Origin: Vigna angularis
Taxonomy: Eukaryota > Streptophyta > Magnoliopsida > Fabales > Fabaceae
Length of the DNA: 64,000 nt
NCBI RefSeq assembly: GCF_016808095.1
Contig: NC_068979.1
Span: forward strand, 14,206,001-14,270,000
Reading direction: 5' to 3'
Below are positions 20,619 through 32,604 of the stretch, one piece after another; the first letter of the stretch is position 1, and every line of letters begins with the position of its first letter. Under the pieces are notes generated by a model, which did not search any database, was not told where the DNA came from, and was given only the letters and a program-made list of their open reading frames with translations. The position numbers and the translations under genes were made by a program.

Positions 20619-23600
20619 TTAGGTTTCGTCTGTGCTTCACGCAGGTAAGTATCTCTGTTTCGATTCTTGTTTCAGTTTGATTCGCGTCTTTGTCTTTGTT
20701 CTAGTTTTGTGTTTTGATTCTGTCTTGATCTTGAGTTTGTTCTTGCATTCCGCTACTTGATTCATGTTCTGGTTTAACGCTGTGCGTTTAATTTCTTTCA
20801 TTTTCGCGTTGTTAGTTAATTTCTTTACTGTCTTGTGTTTAAGTTTTGTTCGTGCATCTTCATTCAATGAAGTTTGTGTTCATGTGTTTAGGTTTCCAAA
20901 TTCTGATAAGGTTGCTTGTTCTGTGTTTGAGTCTTTACCTTGAGTCAGTGTTTTTATCATTTTATTCGGTGAATCCAATTTGTTTGAGTCTTTTCATTTG
21001 AAATTCCAATTTTGTTTTGTCATAGTCATGTTAGTTGATTTTTCTTGTTCATAACTTCAAGTTGTACTTCTTATTTGAGTTGTGTTTGTGGTGATCTAAT
21101 TGAATGTTCAATGTGCATACCGTATGAGCTATGACATTTAATACTGAGAGCTCGGATGCTTGAAATGAGCAGCAGATCTGATTTGAATTTTCTGTTGAGA
21201 CCTTCTAGTTTTAATAAGCTGTTGAATCTGAACATTGAAGTTATTCTGCGCTTTTAAAATTGAGCTGGAATGCTGAGATGACTAGTAACAAAGTGCCAAC
21301 CAGAAAAGCAGTGATATGCTCAGCATTAGCTTGGTTGTTAGTGTGAAAGTCACAGCAGAAATTACTTGCAAGCAGTAGGCCGAACTGCATATTTCATTGC
21401 TTGAGTCTTTTGCTTTGTTTTTGTTCATTTTAGTAGTAGATCATTGTTGGAATTTTGTATATTCAATCCTAGAGTCATTGACAACTATTTTTTTACACTT
21501 TCTAAACTGCAGAACTAAGTTGTTTCAATGCTTGTTAATCACTGTTTTGGTCCAAAACGAAATAAAGGCATGAGTTGAGTAAATCAGTTCAAAAGAGGCA
21601 AATTCTGAAAAGAAAAACAAGGAACTGAACATGTGAATTTGAGTAAAAGCCTATGAAATTGTTTAAACTGGCGTTGAATGATCAAAACAAGCATCATTAA
21701 ACTTGTTCGAGTGGATTTCAGTGTGCAATTGTGTCCAGAATTGAAATTGCTAAAAAATAGCTATTGGACAAGTTCAATTTTGCATCTGAAACCTGTGTTC
21801 ACCAACCAGTTATGCAATTCCTTGCTGCATTTTTTTTATTTGCTTTCTTAATCAATTCTAGATCCCTTGTTAGGTTCTGTTTGTGTGCTCACCTTATTCT
21901 TTGCTTTGTTTCTTGTTTGTCTTGATTGACTTTCCTGGTTTTCTTTCAATGCATGTGCATTCTATTTTGTTGTTCTTAATTTGAGCTTTGTTTGCTTTCA
22001 TAATCTGATCTAGAGTTGATCTTGAGTCAGTTTCTCTACTGTGCTATCCTGTTCTGATTTCTGATTTTGACCTTAGCCTAGCCATTCTTGATTGAGAAGC
22101 TTTTACACTTTGGTTTCTGGAATTTGAAAGAAGGTTTGTGTGCTTGGTAGCATCTTAGGTGGTGGTGGTCTAACAGATTCTCCAGCCTTGAACTGCCAAG
22201 GGAGAATCTCCCTTCCAAACCTTCATTTGTGTGTGTAAAGTTTTTAAAGAGAAGCCTGAGTGTTGTGAGCTTTGTAAGGCTAACTTAGCCTAATTCCTTG
22301 TCACTTTGAAATAGAGAATTCATTGTTAATCTAACTGTTTGTGATTGTTCATTGTGCAGGGAAAAGGAGTTTGAATGATCAAACTAGAGCAATTGTGATT
22401 GTTTTCATTTTAATCTGCTCTTGCATTCATTTTATGTTATAAACTGCTTGCTAAAATCATTGAGGTATTATATGTCTGAATGTGATTACTGATTTCATGG
22501 TTTGCTTACAACTGTTGAAATCTGTTGAGTCCTGATCAGCACCATCACTCTTTCTTTATTGAGATCATTTTTCCAAATGCATATAGAAAATAGTTTCCTG
22601 GTATTAATCACATGCAGCTTTCAGTTTTTGTCAGATTGATTGATTGCATACCCTTGCATGCCACCTAGTTAGGATTTCATGGACAGATTTATGCATGAAT
22701 TGATTTGCTTGGAGTAACTAGGCTTGTGCATTAACTTGTTTTAACTGCCAAAGCATCATTCCATTTTTTTAAGAAGTGACTAAAGCACTTAATTTCCAAT
22801 TCTGACTTCCTGGTTGAATTAAGCACATCATTCTTTTTACCCATTGGATTTATCAGATTTTAAATTAGAATTGAATGGTTGTTTAAATCAGTTTAGTTCA
22901 GCTTTGAATTACACCCATTGCATCTGGTTAATGTCTATTCCTATTTGTATTTGTTGGATTTGGGTTTGATTTTGTATGCAGAAATGAACCAGTGCAGGGT
23001 GTCCAATAGAAGTTGAGATTAGTTTAGAATGAGTAGAAGTATAGCTTGAGCAACCAGTAGCAGCCATCTGAATTGAAGGGAGTTTCTTTTATCTCAAACT
23101 GCTTTTGATATCCTTAAATTGTTTTGTATGGCCTGCAATCGTTGGGATTAGAATTGTTTAATCTGCTGATTTAGTTGGAATTGTTTGTGCAGTATAAGTT
23201 GAGACCATTAATTGAGCAGCAGCAAAATCTTAGTGGAAAGCTTGGAAAGCTTGTGCAGCCAAGAGAAAAGGAAGTTATTACTACCCTATATCCTTTTTTG
23301 CAATCTGTTTTAACCAAGTGAATACTCATAGCAACTTTGTGATTTGGGATTGTAGGATTATACTGGTCAGGAGATTCAAAAGCATTGATTCCAAAAGTTG
23401 TCAAGAAGCAACAAAGTTGAGCAACAAAGCTGAATGAAGTGGACCAGGACCGTAGCAGTCTAGCATAGTTGTTTTCTTTTGTAATTGTTTTCTTCAATTT
23501 GTTTGTAATGGGCTTGTGTTAGCCTACTGTTAGCTTTAGCTTGTTTTGTAAAAAGGCCTTTTATAAAGTCCAAGTGCTTTGGAAGAGTCCTTGGTGCTCT

Positions 23601-24004
23601 TTCAAACTCTTGGCAACTTTACTTGCTTTAATTTTAGCATAGCTAGACAGGTCAGTGTGTCTTGATTAGCCAAAGCTATGAGTAGACTTTAATATTGATT
23701 TGCTTTATGTTTCACGTTTAGGGGTGATTTAGGCTAAAAGGGATTAAACTCTAAGCCTTATCACATTAGAGTCCGAGAGTCTAGTTTTTTTAATTGTGCT
23801 TAATTGTTTGTGATTGTTTGAGTTGTGTTCTTTGATTTTAAAGGTGATTTTTGTTTAAAGGGTAACTAGTAGTAACCTAAGACATTTCTGGCAAGGTAAG
23901 ACTTGGTACTTAAGCAGTCTTCATGACTCACCTCTCTTACCTGGGACTTGTCTAAGTGTGAATCTTGTATACCTTTCACACAAAGAAAACTTTTAAAAAC
24001 AAAG
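20619..24004 (+). other. long leader of D with splice-site-like signals
   Basis: 3.4 kb without a supported gene. A strong donor, GCAG|GTAAGT, lies at 20645, about 25 bp after the PBS. Acceptor-like sites (T-rich tract then GCAG) end at 22359, 22981 and 23192. Splicing of most of this leader would bring the cap close to the gag ATG. The region is T-rich and has no repeats that I can name. Confidence 0.55.
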
Positions 24005-24730
24005 ATGTCTTGTTATAGTTCATATAGGTCTTCTAGGTTAGATAATGTTGATGACATGTTTAAACAAGCTAGGAATCTTCCATTCTTTGGTAAAGACATA
24101 GGTGCATTAACATACCTAACTTGGGAAAAAGAAATTGATAAAATAAATCCTTGGTTTTATGGAGAGAGTGAATATTATGTCCTTAGCATATATCTCTCTA
24201 AGTTAGAAGAGCATGCAAGTGAGTGGTGGGATGAAAGACAATATCATGTTAGGAAAGGTAGAAAGTCCTCCATACGTGATTGGCATGATTTAAAAGCTTG
24301 CATGAGAAGAAAGTTTGTGCCTTCAAGCATTAAAAGAAACCTAGAACTAATTAGGGATTGCATTGATGATGGAAAATTATTTCTTGAGAGTTTAAATGAT
24401 CATGGGTTTCTTTGTAGAGAATTAGAATTTGGGGCAAGACTTAAAGAGATCAAGGATAAGAAAAGAGAAAGAGAGATTGAGAGAAAAGAAGAGGAAGAAA
24501 GGAAAGAAGAAGAGAAGAGAGAGAGAGAAGAAAACGAGAAAAGAGAAGAGAGAAAAAGAGAGGAATTAAGAAGAGAAGAAGAGAAAAGAAAAGAAGAAGA
24601 AAGAAAAAAAAAGAGAGAAAAGAAGAAAAGAGAGAAAGGCAAGAATATGGAACCTAAAAGGGAAGGTTTCCAAATCGTTACTTTTTTTCCAATCATGATT
24701 TATTCTTCAAATATGGACTTCTTTTTCTAA
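24005..24730 (+). CDS. gag: Gag-like protein with highly charged tail (D)
   Basis: 241 codons from ATG 24005. Residues 1-140 resemble a Ty3/gypsy Gag core: NLPFFGKDIG near 24-33, LTWEKEID near 38-45, SEWWDER near 72-78 and IRDWHDLKACMRRKFVP near 90-106. Residues 143-219 are almost entirely E, K and R, likely a long charged helix. There is no zinc knuckle and no protease. The open frame has survived while pol is absent, as in TR-GAG elements described from plants. An alternative upstream non-ATG start at 23948 is not needed. Confidence 0.75.
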   Translation: MSCYSSYRSSRLDNVDDMFKQARNLPFFGKDIGALTYLTWEKEIDKINPWFYGESEYYVLSIYLSKLEEHASEWWDERQYHVRKGRKSSIRDWHDLKACMRRKFVPSSIKRNLELIRDCIDDGKLFLESLNDHGFLCRELEFGARLKEIKDKKREREIERKEEEERKEEEKREREENEKREERKREELRREEEKRKEEERKKKREKKKREKGKNMEPKREGFQIVTFFPIMIYSSNMDFFF

Positions 24731-25106
24731 CCAATTGTCATTATATATTTTATGAAAACATTCTCAAAATATGACAATTCAAATCTTGAGTTATTGTAAT
24801 CTTTAAGAAAACAATTAACTCAAGACAAAAGTGAATTTGGACTTCTAGAATTTCCAAATGTGATAAAAAAAAATATTAGAAGTCCTTATTTCCTTGTTTT
24901 TATAGAAAAATTCTTTCCTGGATTGATATTAATTGAAAATATATTTGATGTTTATTGCAGATATGTGTTTGATCCAGGAGGAAGAAAAATTGGATATAAA
25001 AGAATAAGGCCACTCTAAGATGGCCATGATCCCAAAGATTGTGTAGAGCTTCTTCATAAGGCGATTGTCAGATTTGAGGACAAATCTTTTTTTAAGAGGG
25101 AGGGTA
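24731..25106 (+). other. D 3' UTR and polypurine tract
   Basis: No gene. An acceptor-like TTTATTGCAG ends near 24960. Then comes a GAGGACAAATCTTTTTTTAA block typical of gypsy 3' ends and the PPT AAGAGGGAGGG at about 25094-25104, just before the LTR. Confidence 0.65.
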
Positions 25107-26075
25107 TGATGGAATCTTGCTTGATGTGTTTTATCAGTGTCCTTTTTTTGTAGTTTTTACATTTTATTATGCATGTATTTTAGCTTGTACGGAGCATGGG
25201 TTACTATAAATACCCAGCTCCTCTCTTGTATTGGCACTTTTGAGAATAATGAGAATTGAGTTTTCTGAATCGGAAACTATTCTCTCTTGAAAGTCATAGG
25301 CTAGAGAGTCCAAAGACTCCCTCTAGCCACCTTCCAAGCACCTCTCTCGCTTTCATTTTCCATTCCACCGTGCTTCTCTCTCATCACACACCATCACCAT
25401 TATTCCAATCTGCTTCAGCATAGTGGCTTCAACACCTCTTAGCCACGCGTCCCCCTTTCTCTGGCGCACATCATCTACCACCGTGCACGCATCAGCATTC
25501 CTTTCCTCCACCTCTTCATTCAGCCACGCGTGACATCTTTCACGCTTCACTTTTATTCCTCTCCCGTAGAACTTCACCACATTTCTCTCGTTTTCCACTT
25601 CGAAGAAACATCATCAGCTAGGGTTTCTTCTTGAGTGCATCACCATCACAGATCCACGTCTCATCCTTCGTAAGTTTCATTTCTCTTCACGAATATACAT
25701 CTCCTTCCATATCCGCGCCTCATCTTCACCGTTCCTTCGTTTTCCACCGATTAAAAACCTTGTTTCACCTTCGATCCAGACTTTCCACCGATTTTTTTCC
25801 CTTTTCTACCGTTTAATCCACTTCCCACTAAGCAAACTAGCTTTTCCACCGTTCAATCTTGAGTTTGAACCGATTAATCGGTTCATTTTGAGCTTTCCCC
25901 CTTTTCTAGGGTTTTCTTGAGTCTGTTCATAGTTTAGTAGTTTTCCTTCGAGTCATCTCTCAATCTTGAGCTTCTTTATCATTCCGCTACGTATTACTCG
26001 TCGGAGGAAGCCTCGAGGAGTCCGAATCGTGCTAGCACAGCTTCTATCGTCATCTCCTCGGGTGTTTGTCCATTA
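25107..26075 (+). repeat. 3' LTR of D (969 bp)
   Basis: Colinear with the 5' LTR, TGATGG to CCATTA, followed by GAATG and the resumed G1 RT frame. Confidence 0.92.
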
Positions 26076-28535
26076 GAATGAGAGGGATGAGCTTATCCCA
26101 ACTATAGTGCAGAACAGCTGGAGAGTCTGCATTGACTATAGGAGGCTCAACCAAGCAACCAGGAAAGATCATTTTCCCCTCCCATTCATTGATCAGATGC
26201 TAGAGCGCCTGGCAGGTAAATCTCATTATTGTTTTCTTGATGGTTTTTCTGGCTATTTTCAAATCAATATTGCTCCTAAGGACCAAGAGAAAACCACGTT
26301 CACCTGCCCCTTTGGCACTTTTGCCTATAAGAGGATGCCATTTGGCCTGTGCAATGCCCCTGGTACCTTCCAACGGTGCATGCTTAGATTTTTAGCGATT
26401 TTCTGGAAAGTTGCATAGAGGTGTTCATGGATGATTTTACTGTATATGGATCCTCATTTGATACATGTTTAGACTGTTTGGAAAAGGTTTTGAAAAGATG
26501 TATTGATACTAACCTTGTTCTTAATTTTGATAAATGTCATTTCATGGTTGAAAAAGGTTTAGTGTTAGGGCATATCATTTATAGGAAGGGAATAGAGGTA
26601 GATCCTGCAAAAATATCTATGATTTCGCAATTGCCTTACCCCTCTTGCGTGCGAGAGGTTCGATCTTTTCTTGGGCATGCAGGTTTCTATAGGCGCTTCA
26701 TCAAGGATTTCAGCAAGAAAGCGCTTCCCTTGTCCAAACTGTTGTAGAAAGACATTGAGTTTGATTTTGATGACAGATGCAAACAAGCTTTTGACAGCCT
26801 GACGGAAGCTTTGACCACCACTCCGATCATCCAGGCACCAGATTGGACAACCCCTTTTGAGCTTATGTGGGATGCATCCAATTATGCATTGGGGGTTGTC
26901 TTGACACAAAAGATTGATAAGTGGCCTCGAGTGATCTACTACGCTTCCAGGACTTTGGATGTTGCCCAAGCAAACTACACTACCATTGAGAAAGAGCTCT
27001 TAGCCATTATGTTCGCTCTTGATAAATTTAGATCTTATTTGCTTGGTTCTCCTGTCACTGTTTTCACTGACCATGCAGCTCTAAAGTTTCTATTGAAGAA
27101 GGCTGAGTCGAAGCCTAGATTGATTAGGTGGATGCTTCTACTCCAAGAGTTTGAACTACAAATCCAAGACAGGAGTGGAGCACAGAATCTGGTTGCTGAC
27201 CACCTCAACAAGATTGAGAGAGTTGAGGATGAAGCCAATGTTTTGCCTATCCAGGATAACTTTCTTGATGAAAGCTTATGGATGGTTTCACTTTCCTACC
27301 CTACCCCTTGGTTTGAAAATATTGTTAATTATTTGGTTGCTTATGTTTTTCCTCCCTTAGCATCGCGTGCTCAAATTGCTAAAATTAAGAGCGATGCTAA
27401 GTATTACATATGGGATGACCCATATCTGTGGAAGTTGTGTAGTGATCAGGTTACAAGAAGATGCATTTTGGACCATGAGATTGATTCGGTCCTACAGTTT
27501 TGTCACGCTTCCTCACCTGGTGATCATTTGGGAATTCAAAGAACGGCTCGCAGGGTGTTAGATTGTGGTTTCTATTGGCCCTCCATCTTTAAGGATGCTG
27601 AGAGGATTTGCAGCACCTGCGAGCCATGTCAGAGAGCAGGAGGATCATTTTCATGGAAACAACAGATGCCTCAACAACCCATGTTGTTCTGTGAGGTGTT
27701 TGATGTCTGGGGTATAGATTTCATGGGTCCTTTTCCTGTTTCTTTTGGTTTCTCTTATATTCTCCTTGTTGTGGATTATGTTTCAAAATGGGTGGAAGCT
27801 AGAGCCACCAGGACTAATGATGCTTGGGTTATTGTAGTTTTTGTTAAATCTCACCTCTTTTGCAGGTTTGGAGTGCCTAGAGCAATTGTTGGTGATCAGG
27901 GAACCCATTTTTGCAACAGATCCATGCAAGCTTTGCTCAAGAAATATGGGGTGACGCACAGAGTTTCTACACCTTACCACCCCCAAACAAATGGGCAGGC
28001 TGAGATCTCCAACAGGGAGATTAAGAGGATTTTGGAGAAGATTGTCCAGCCCAACAGGAAAGATTGGAGTAATAGGTTGGACGATGCTCTTTGGGCCCAC
28101 AGGACTTCCTACAAAGCACCCATTGGGATGTCTCCCTATCGAGTTGTCTTTGGAAAGGCATGTCATTTACTAGTTGAGATTGAGCATCGGGCATATTGGG
28201 CTGTGAAGACTTGCAACTTCTCCAATGACCAAGCTGGAGAGGAAAGGAAGTTGCAACTGAATGAATTCGATGAGATCCGATTGGAGGCCTATGAGAACTC
28301 AAAGTTCTACAAGGAAAGGACCAAGAGGTTCCATGATAGTTCCATTGTTAGAAAGGACTTCGAGGTTGGCCAACAGGTTTTGTTGTATAACTCTAGACTC
28401 GGCCTCATGGGTGGTAAGTTGAGATCAAAGTGGACTGGACCTTTTGTTGTGACTAATGTTTATCCTTATGATGCAGTAGAGATCCAAGGTCCATCTGCAA
28501 CTAAAAGCTTCAAGGTGAACGGGCATAGAGTGTAG
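26076..28535 (+). pseudogene. pol: RT, RNase H and integrase of G1
   Basis: RT resumes with SWRVCIDYRRLNQATRKDHF, then FLDGFSGYFQI and FGTFAYKRMPFGLCNAP. A 1-nt deletion near 26386 shifts the frame before the catalytic VFMDDF box at about 26427. TAG 26745 follows KLL. RNase H shows [25 protein letters not shown] and LVADHLN, so its acidic residues are kept. Integrase shows an H..H and C..C zinc region ([20 protein letters not shown]) and the DDE residues in [16 protein letters not shown] and [12 protein letters not shown]. It ends with a GPF/Y-type C-terminal domain ([21 protein letters not shown]). From about 26811 to 28535 it is open. Confidence 0.92.
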
Positions 28536-30047
28536 CCTTTCCTCAGCAATCCTTCTTTGTTGGATGCAGTGGTGGAGGAGACGTCTTTGGTCCACCCCAC
28601 CTACCCTCCCATCTGACTCAGGGAGTTTCTTTTCTCCTTCCCTCCTCACTTTTATTGCACTTTGTTGATATCTGATGACTGTTCTGATTGTTTGATCTGC
28701 TGATTGTGACACACTGAGGACATTGTGTAGTTTAAGTGTGGTCTATTAGGGGAGGATTTTCTTTGTTTAGGTCTTGTTTTCTAGGTAGTTTTTGTTGTGT
28801 CTTGTGTACAATTTTACTTGTTTCTCTTGCTTTCTGGACTTTGTTTAGGTTGTAGATTTGTCTTTTACTTCATTGATACTCTGATTGTTTGGAAACCCTT
28901 GTTTTTCTCTGCTTGGAAGATGATTATGATGTTTGAGAATGAATTAATTGTGACAGAAGTACCTGTGTGAGATTTGAGCCAATTTATGTCTTTCTTGTGT
29001 GTGATATGTCTCTTGATTGCTTGCACATATGCCTTGGCTTGAATCTTCTTGATAATTCTTTGTTGATATGCATGTTTGGAAGTGATAAAGGCAGTTATGT
29101 TCTTGAGCCTCTCTAGCCAAATAAGCCTACCTTGTTCTAAATCTTTTGATAACCACTTTTGAGCCTATACTTTCCCCATTTCTTTGTTTTGAAGCTCATA
29201 CACTAGCCCTAAGTAAAAAAAAAAAAAACCATGATTACCTTAACCTTAGGGAGTTTTGGAGCTTTGGAAGTGTTTTGGGAACAAGTGTGGTCTCCTTGGG
29301 GATTATTATGAATTGGCTAGTTGATTCCTCTTCTTGTTTTGTTTTTGTAAATATGTTGTGTATCTTGTCTCTTACAAGTTGTGTGCCAAAGAGAGAAAAG
29401 AAAAGAGACAGGATGAAAAAATATAGAGAAAAATGAGAAAAAAAAGTATAGAGAAAAATGAGAAAAAAATAAAAAAAAATAATTTTTTTTGTGAATAATG
29501 GAGTCAAGAAGAGGATTGAATTAGAGGTTTTGGGTGTGGTTTGACTGTGTTTACACTTGTTCCCCATTGCTCCTCTAGTTCTTTTGGTTTGTAGCTTCTC
29601 ATCCATATTTATCTTCCTTTATCCTTGGCCCCATTACATCCATAAAAGACCTTTTGATTTGAACATGCATATATTTTTGAGTGTTGACATTAGAGGTTTG
29701 CCAAGTCTGTTGTTGTTTGCTTTCTTGAGTGCATTGAGTTGACACTATTTACCCTAGACACTTGAGAAAAACACTAATAGTGCATTTGTGAGGTTCTGTT
29801 GCTTTTGATTCACCTCTTGAGCTGATTAATCATATGAGTATCTGCTTCTCTTTGATTTTGTGTTGAATACTGTCTACTTCCTTTCTTGGTCCAGATTCCA
29901 TGAGAACTGTGTAATTCTGTTTCTGTCCTTGTTAGTCTTTGTTTTCTGTGTGTTGAGTTGTGTCACTTCCCTGATGTTCTTTGAACTATTCCGTGATTCG
30001 CGTGTTGATTTTGCCCAGGAGTGCAAAAGACTAAGTGTGGTCTATTT
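28536..30047 (+). other. G1 3' untranslated region
   Basis: 1.5 kb with no env-like or other gene. It holds T-rich tracts, an A-run near 29215-29228, two copies of TATAGAGAAAAATGAGAAAA near 29420-29465, and a PPT-like GTGTGGTCTATT motif at two places (about 28736 and 30035), the second next to the LTR. The part from about 29440 matches window positions 1-593. Confidence 0.7.
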
Positions 30048-30327
30048 TGATGAGTCAATATTTTCTTGACTTCACCTAGTTTATTGTGCTAGAATTAATC
30101 AGGAAATTATGCTTAAATGTCCGGTATTTTTCCGTTTTTGCTAATTGAGCCTAATTTGACCAGAAATTCTTATTTTAATTAATTTGAATTATCTGAGTTA
30201 ATTATTTTCATCCTTGATTGCAGGAAAAAATTTTGAGATACATTTTGAGACATCAGGAAGAATGCAAATCAATTCAAGACTCTCCACACAGACAATTTAG
30301 AGTTAATTAAATTGTAATTCAGTAGTT
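30048..30327 (+). repeat. start of G1 3' LTR, truncated
   Basis: Begins TGATGAGTCAATATTTTC after GTGTGGTCTATT, the Athila-style LTR start. It runs about 280 bp and is joined near 30328 to the leader of E1. A T-rich tract ending TTGCAGG at about 30222 could be an intron-like or unrelated feature. Confidence 0.55.
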
Positions 30328-30363
30328 TAGAATTTTTTCTTTTAGGGATTTGTTTTCTTGTGT

Positions 30364-31302
30364 ATGCAGGAAGCAATCCGAACTAGGAGTAAGAAAACTG
30401 CAGAACCTCTTCTTGAAGGTTTGGACGAGAGTAGACGAAGGAGAAGAATCCGTACATATAGAGAACTCTTTCCTTCTCCGGAAACTCTGTTACAACCATC
30501 ACCACAAAGTTCTGACCATAGCATTGAGGAGATGGAGAATAATAATAACAGACGAACTCTTGCTGATTATACTAATGTAGCTGGACCTCAGCATTTCAAC
30601 AGCATAGCAAGACCAAGAGTCAATGCGGCTAATATGGAGGTGAAACCAGCACTAATCCAATTGGTTAAGAGTAACCAGTTTAATGGGTTGTCTCACGAAA
30701 GTCCATATGAGCACCTCACTACGTTTAACGAGATTTGCAACACAGTAAAGATAAATGGGGTGCCGGACGAAGCAATCAAACTTAGCCTGTTTCCATTCTC
30801 ACTAGGAGGCAACGCTAAGATTTGGTTGAACTCTTTTCCAGAAGGAAGCTTTACAGAGTGGGAAGCGGTGGTAACAAAGTTCCTAAACAAATACTTTCCA
30901 CAATCAAAGTTAAATAAAGGAAAGCAAGAGATTTCATCTTTCAGGCAAGGTATGGAGGAATCACTAGGTCATGCATGGGACATATATAAAAGCTTACTGA
31001 GAAAAACTCCCACACACGGTTTTGACGAAGTGGAAGTAGTCTTGGCCTTCATTACAGGTCTTGGTTCCCAAACCAAGATGATGCTTGACGCCACAGCTGG
31101 AGGAAATATCAAATGGAAAACTCCAGAGGAAGCTACAGAAATAATTGAAAACATGGCTACTAGTGATAATGAGTTGAACAATGAAAGAGGAGCTCCTATT
31201 CAACAAAAAGAAGTTCTACAACTGTAATCCCATGACGCCTTGCTAGCACAAAATAAAATACTAACTCAACAATTGGAGACTCTTACAAAAACACTTGCAC
31301 AA
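30364..31302 (+). pseudogene. gag-pro: gag-protease of E1, first part
   Basis: Open from the ATG at 30364 (MQEAIRTRSKK) to TAA 31225, about 287 residues covering the Gag core (QFNGLSHESPYEHL, LSLFPFSLGGNAKIWLNSFP, TKFLNKYFPQSK). It then runs on to the E3 insertion after 31302 and resumes at 49400 in the same gene. The ATG overlaps an acceptor-like TGTATGCAG. The N-terminal RRRRRIR patch could act in nucleic-acid binding. Confidence 0.88.
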
Positions 31303-32604
31303 TGATGGACAAATTTGTAAGCACCAAAATATGATGTCACAAACTTGTTTCACAATCGGCAAGTATGACCGAATCGTTCAAGTAATAAACTTGGTAAGAC
31401 CAAGTATCGTTCTTCCCAAAGGACTCACAGCCTAGTTTAGTTATGTGATTTGTTGATTAGCTAAGACTTACAAACGAAATATTTAGATTTTAATATGCAA
31501 GACGAAAAATAAACATGTATGCATGAATTGATCAATGGCAAAGACAAAAGATAAACACTTTCAATGGATTATATGAATGAATATTTTGTTGGGGGTCAAT
31601 TTCATCTCATCCACTCTCATACATTTTAGGAATTCAACATTCAAATCATCATTGTTAATGCCACTCTCTAAAGTACCATTCTAGATGGCTTCTCCCTAAT
31701 CAAATAGTTCATACAATTCCTAGCATTCCTAATGATTAGTTCATGAGTGCAGGAGCTTAACGACAACCAATATAATATTGTCAGTATAATATTGGGAGAA
31801 ATTCCCCGGATCTAGACTTCCCCGTACGTGTCCGTATCGACAAAACCAATAATCATGCAATAGAATGAGTTAAACAATGCAAGCATTGAGCAAAGAGGAA
31901 AAACCCTAACTAATGATGAAAGAAAGCATAAGTCTTAGATTAAGATGCAAGCATAAATTCCATATATGAGAGCTTCAAGAGATTACATTGATTCCCCAAC
32001 AAACATACAAGGTTTAGTTCACCATCTTCATGGTGAACCTAGATGAACAATAATGAAAGAATGAAAGATAAAACCCTAGAAAGGTGAAGAGGTAGCCTGA
32101 GCATCCAAGATCCTCCTTCAAAGGGGTGGAAGAGAGAGAGTGTTTGCCTCGTTTCTGCCAAAGATCCCTAACCCTAGGACGTGCAAGCCCTTATATACTA
32201 ATCTAGAGTTACAAAAGATTACAAAAGCCCAAGCCCAAAAAGTGCCGCTCAGCGGTGGTTGCGCGTCTTCTTTCTTCCCCTCAGCGGCCATTCTGCCCCT
32301 CAGCGGTTCCAACGTGACTCCTTGAGTGCCGCTCAGCGGTAAATTACCGCTGAGCGGTGCCTTCGACTTCTCTTTTTGCACTCTTTCTTGTCTTTTCTAA
32401 TGTCACTTCTCTCCTTCTTCACTCTTTTCACTAAATTCACCTTAAAACCTGCACAAAAACACTCAAATCAAGCATAAACCTGTTCAGCTCTCTTATTTCT
32501 GAAAATATAGATAAAAGCATTGATTTCAAGCTAGTTTCTAAGTCTAAAGGTTGCTTTTAGTATCAATTTTAAGCATGAAAATAACAGTTTTTCAACTGTT
32601 ATCA
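31303..32604 (-). repeat. 3' LTR of E3 (1302 bp)
   Basis: Same ends as 48081-49399. It is shorter by 17 bp because one CCGCTCAGCGG palindrome of a 17-bp pair has been lost near 32246. Confidence 0.95.

Larger units (their letters stand above)
19637..26075 (+). mobile_element. D: complete gag-only LTR element (TR-GAG type)
   Basis: 6439 bp with LTRs at 19637-20604 and 25107-26075, target duplications GAATG (19632-19636 and 26076-26080), tRNA-Met PBS and purine-rich PPT. It interrupts the G1 RT. The 4.5-kb interior has one credible gene, a Gag-like ORF (24005-24730), and no protease, RT or integrase. It must have been moved by another element's enzymes. The two LTRs differ at roughly 25 positions by eye, so it is older than E2 and E3. 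Confidence 0.92.
10734..30327 (+). mobile_element. G1: old Athila-like Ty3/gypsy element with three nested insertions
   Basis: Order on plus: 5' LTR (interrupted, ends about 16231), tRNA-Asp PBS at 16240, gag from 16394, protease, RT, RNase H, integrase to 28535, long 3' UTR, then the first ~280 bp of the 3' LTR. C2 and the Cassandra-like element lie in its 5' LTR; element D splits RT. Five in-frame stops in the gag region, two frameshifts and other stops show it is dead. It is the only element in the window with recognisable RT, RNase H and integrase, so it shows what kind of partner the pol-less A family could have used. Confidence 0.85.

Noticed and set aside
23171..23497. 108-codon minus ORF in the D leader
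   Set aside because: Antisense to the element, no family resemblance, and not expected to be conserved.
24400..24700. host E/K-rich coiled-coil protein
   Set aside because: The charged stretch is the tail of a Gag-like ORF inside a complete LTR element with matching target duplications.
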